This document shows positions 63,607 through 64,000 of a stretch of DNA of 64,000 nt, piece after piece. The position numbers and the translations under genes are program-made. The number at the start of each line of letters is the position of its first letter. Position 1 is the stretch's first letter. A model generated the notes under the pieces. The model made no database searches. It saw nothing but the letters and a program-made list of their open reading frames with translations, and was not told where the DNA came from. The stretch covers positions 230,886 to 294,885 of the forward strand of contig JAGIAT010000008.1 of the NCBI GenBank assembly GCA_017744715.1, read 5' to 3'. Source of the DNA: Niabella sp. (GTDB taxonomy: Bacteria > Bacteroidota > Bacteroidia > Chitinophagales > Chitinophagaceae).

Positions 63607-64000
63607 AATAGAATTTCAGGTTTAGTAGCATAATAGATCCGGCCCGGGTTAGAGGACGGGTCGGACAGAGGTTATTATTTCTCTAACGCGGAACGATGCA
63701 GAAGATTGCCTGCTCAATCGTTAAAGTTGGCTTAATTTGGAATTTGAAAATTTGAAAATTTGAAGATGTGGAAATGTGGAAATGTGAGAATGTGAAAATG
63801 TGGGATTCCGCGCCGCGCATGAAATATCCAGGAATCTAAGGTAAAAACGGCGTTCAGCTTTTAGCTTTCAGCAATCAGTTTTCAGTCTTCAGTGTTTTGC
63901 ACATCAGGTATGAAACCGGGATCCAACCTGGAACTTTAAACTACTGGTGTCCGGTAAAAACAGTTGTTTTGTTTTTGATGCCGGTCAAAGCGAGTATGAA
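63607..64000. other. Region upstream of the second susC, with word-like repeats
   Basis: About 130 bases next to the SusC start hold an inverted pair GTTAGAG/CTCTAAC (63648-63654 and about 63690-63697) but no exact -7 box. From 63736 the phrases AATTTGAAAATTTGAAGATG, GTGGAAATGTGG, TTTTAGCTTTCAGCAATCAG and CCTGGAACTTTAAAC repeat those at 34.3 kb and 45.2 kb. No gene seen. Confidence 0.6.

Overview
The window looks like chromosomal DNA of a Bacteroidota bacterium. The signs are SusC/SusD pairs, lipoprotein signals followed by Lys or acidic residues, -7 promoter elements of the TAnnTTTG type, and almost no purine-rich ribosome binding sites. Gene content (DUF5107/TPR proteins, a GH-rich PUL with no hybrid two-component system, intergenic word-like repeats) suggests the family Chitinophagaceae, perhaps near Niabella. 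That family-level guess is inference.

Region 1 (1-34.3 kb) is a polysaccharide utilisation locus on the + strand. The order is susC (3' end only), susD, susE/F-like, GH30, GH2, GH88, PL8 lyase, SGNH hydrolase, GH88, GH2, sugar/H+ symporter, cytosolic DUF5107-TPR, GH43, secreted DUF5107-TPR, and a DUF4091/GH123-like enzyme. A lyase that leaves 4,5-unsaturated uronic acid ends, two unsaturated-uronyl hydrolases and two GH2 enzymes point to a uronic-acid-containing glycan; the exact substrate cannot be read from the sequence. The locus is interrupted by (a) 12.4-16.6 kb, an array of hairpin-rich repeats enclosing a divergent HTH-regulator/unknown-gene pair; (b) an AlbA_2-type ATP-binding regulator on the - strand at 19.4-20.8 kb; (c) 25.9-28.1 kb, a decayed ECF sigma factor and an orphan IstB ATPase.

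Region 2 (34.6-41.6 kb) is a signalling cluster: a coiled-coil exported protein and a single-domain response regulator on the - strand, then a tight + strand operon of a ThiF/E1-like protein, a GNAT-like protein, a 7TMR-DISM histidine kinase and a receiver-kinase hybrid. This is one of the two most unusual assemblies here.

Region 3 (41.6-51.1 kb) is mostly housekeeping: M3 dipeptidyl carboxypeptidase, glutaryl-CoA dehydrogenase, shikimate kinase, DUF423, FtsK, LolA-like, S66 peptidase.

Region 4 (51.2-54.8 kb) is a LacI regulator divergent from a uronate-type SDR and an S1 sulfatase, a possible satellite of the glycan pathway. Region 5 (55.3-58.4 kb) holds ChaA, KdsA and an SDR-type L-threonine dehydrogenase. 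Region 6 (58.5-63.6 kb) is a second SusC/SusD pair on the - strand with no enzyme genes beside it in the window.

No rRNA, tRNA or CRISPR array was seen. The two strongest candidates for undescribed biology are the hairpin-array repeat family with compensatory stem changes plus its enclosed regulator pair (12.5-16.4 kb), and the ThiF-GNAT-kinase operon (36.5-41.6 kb).
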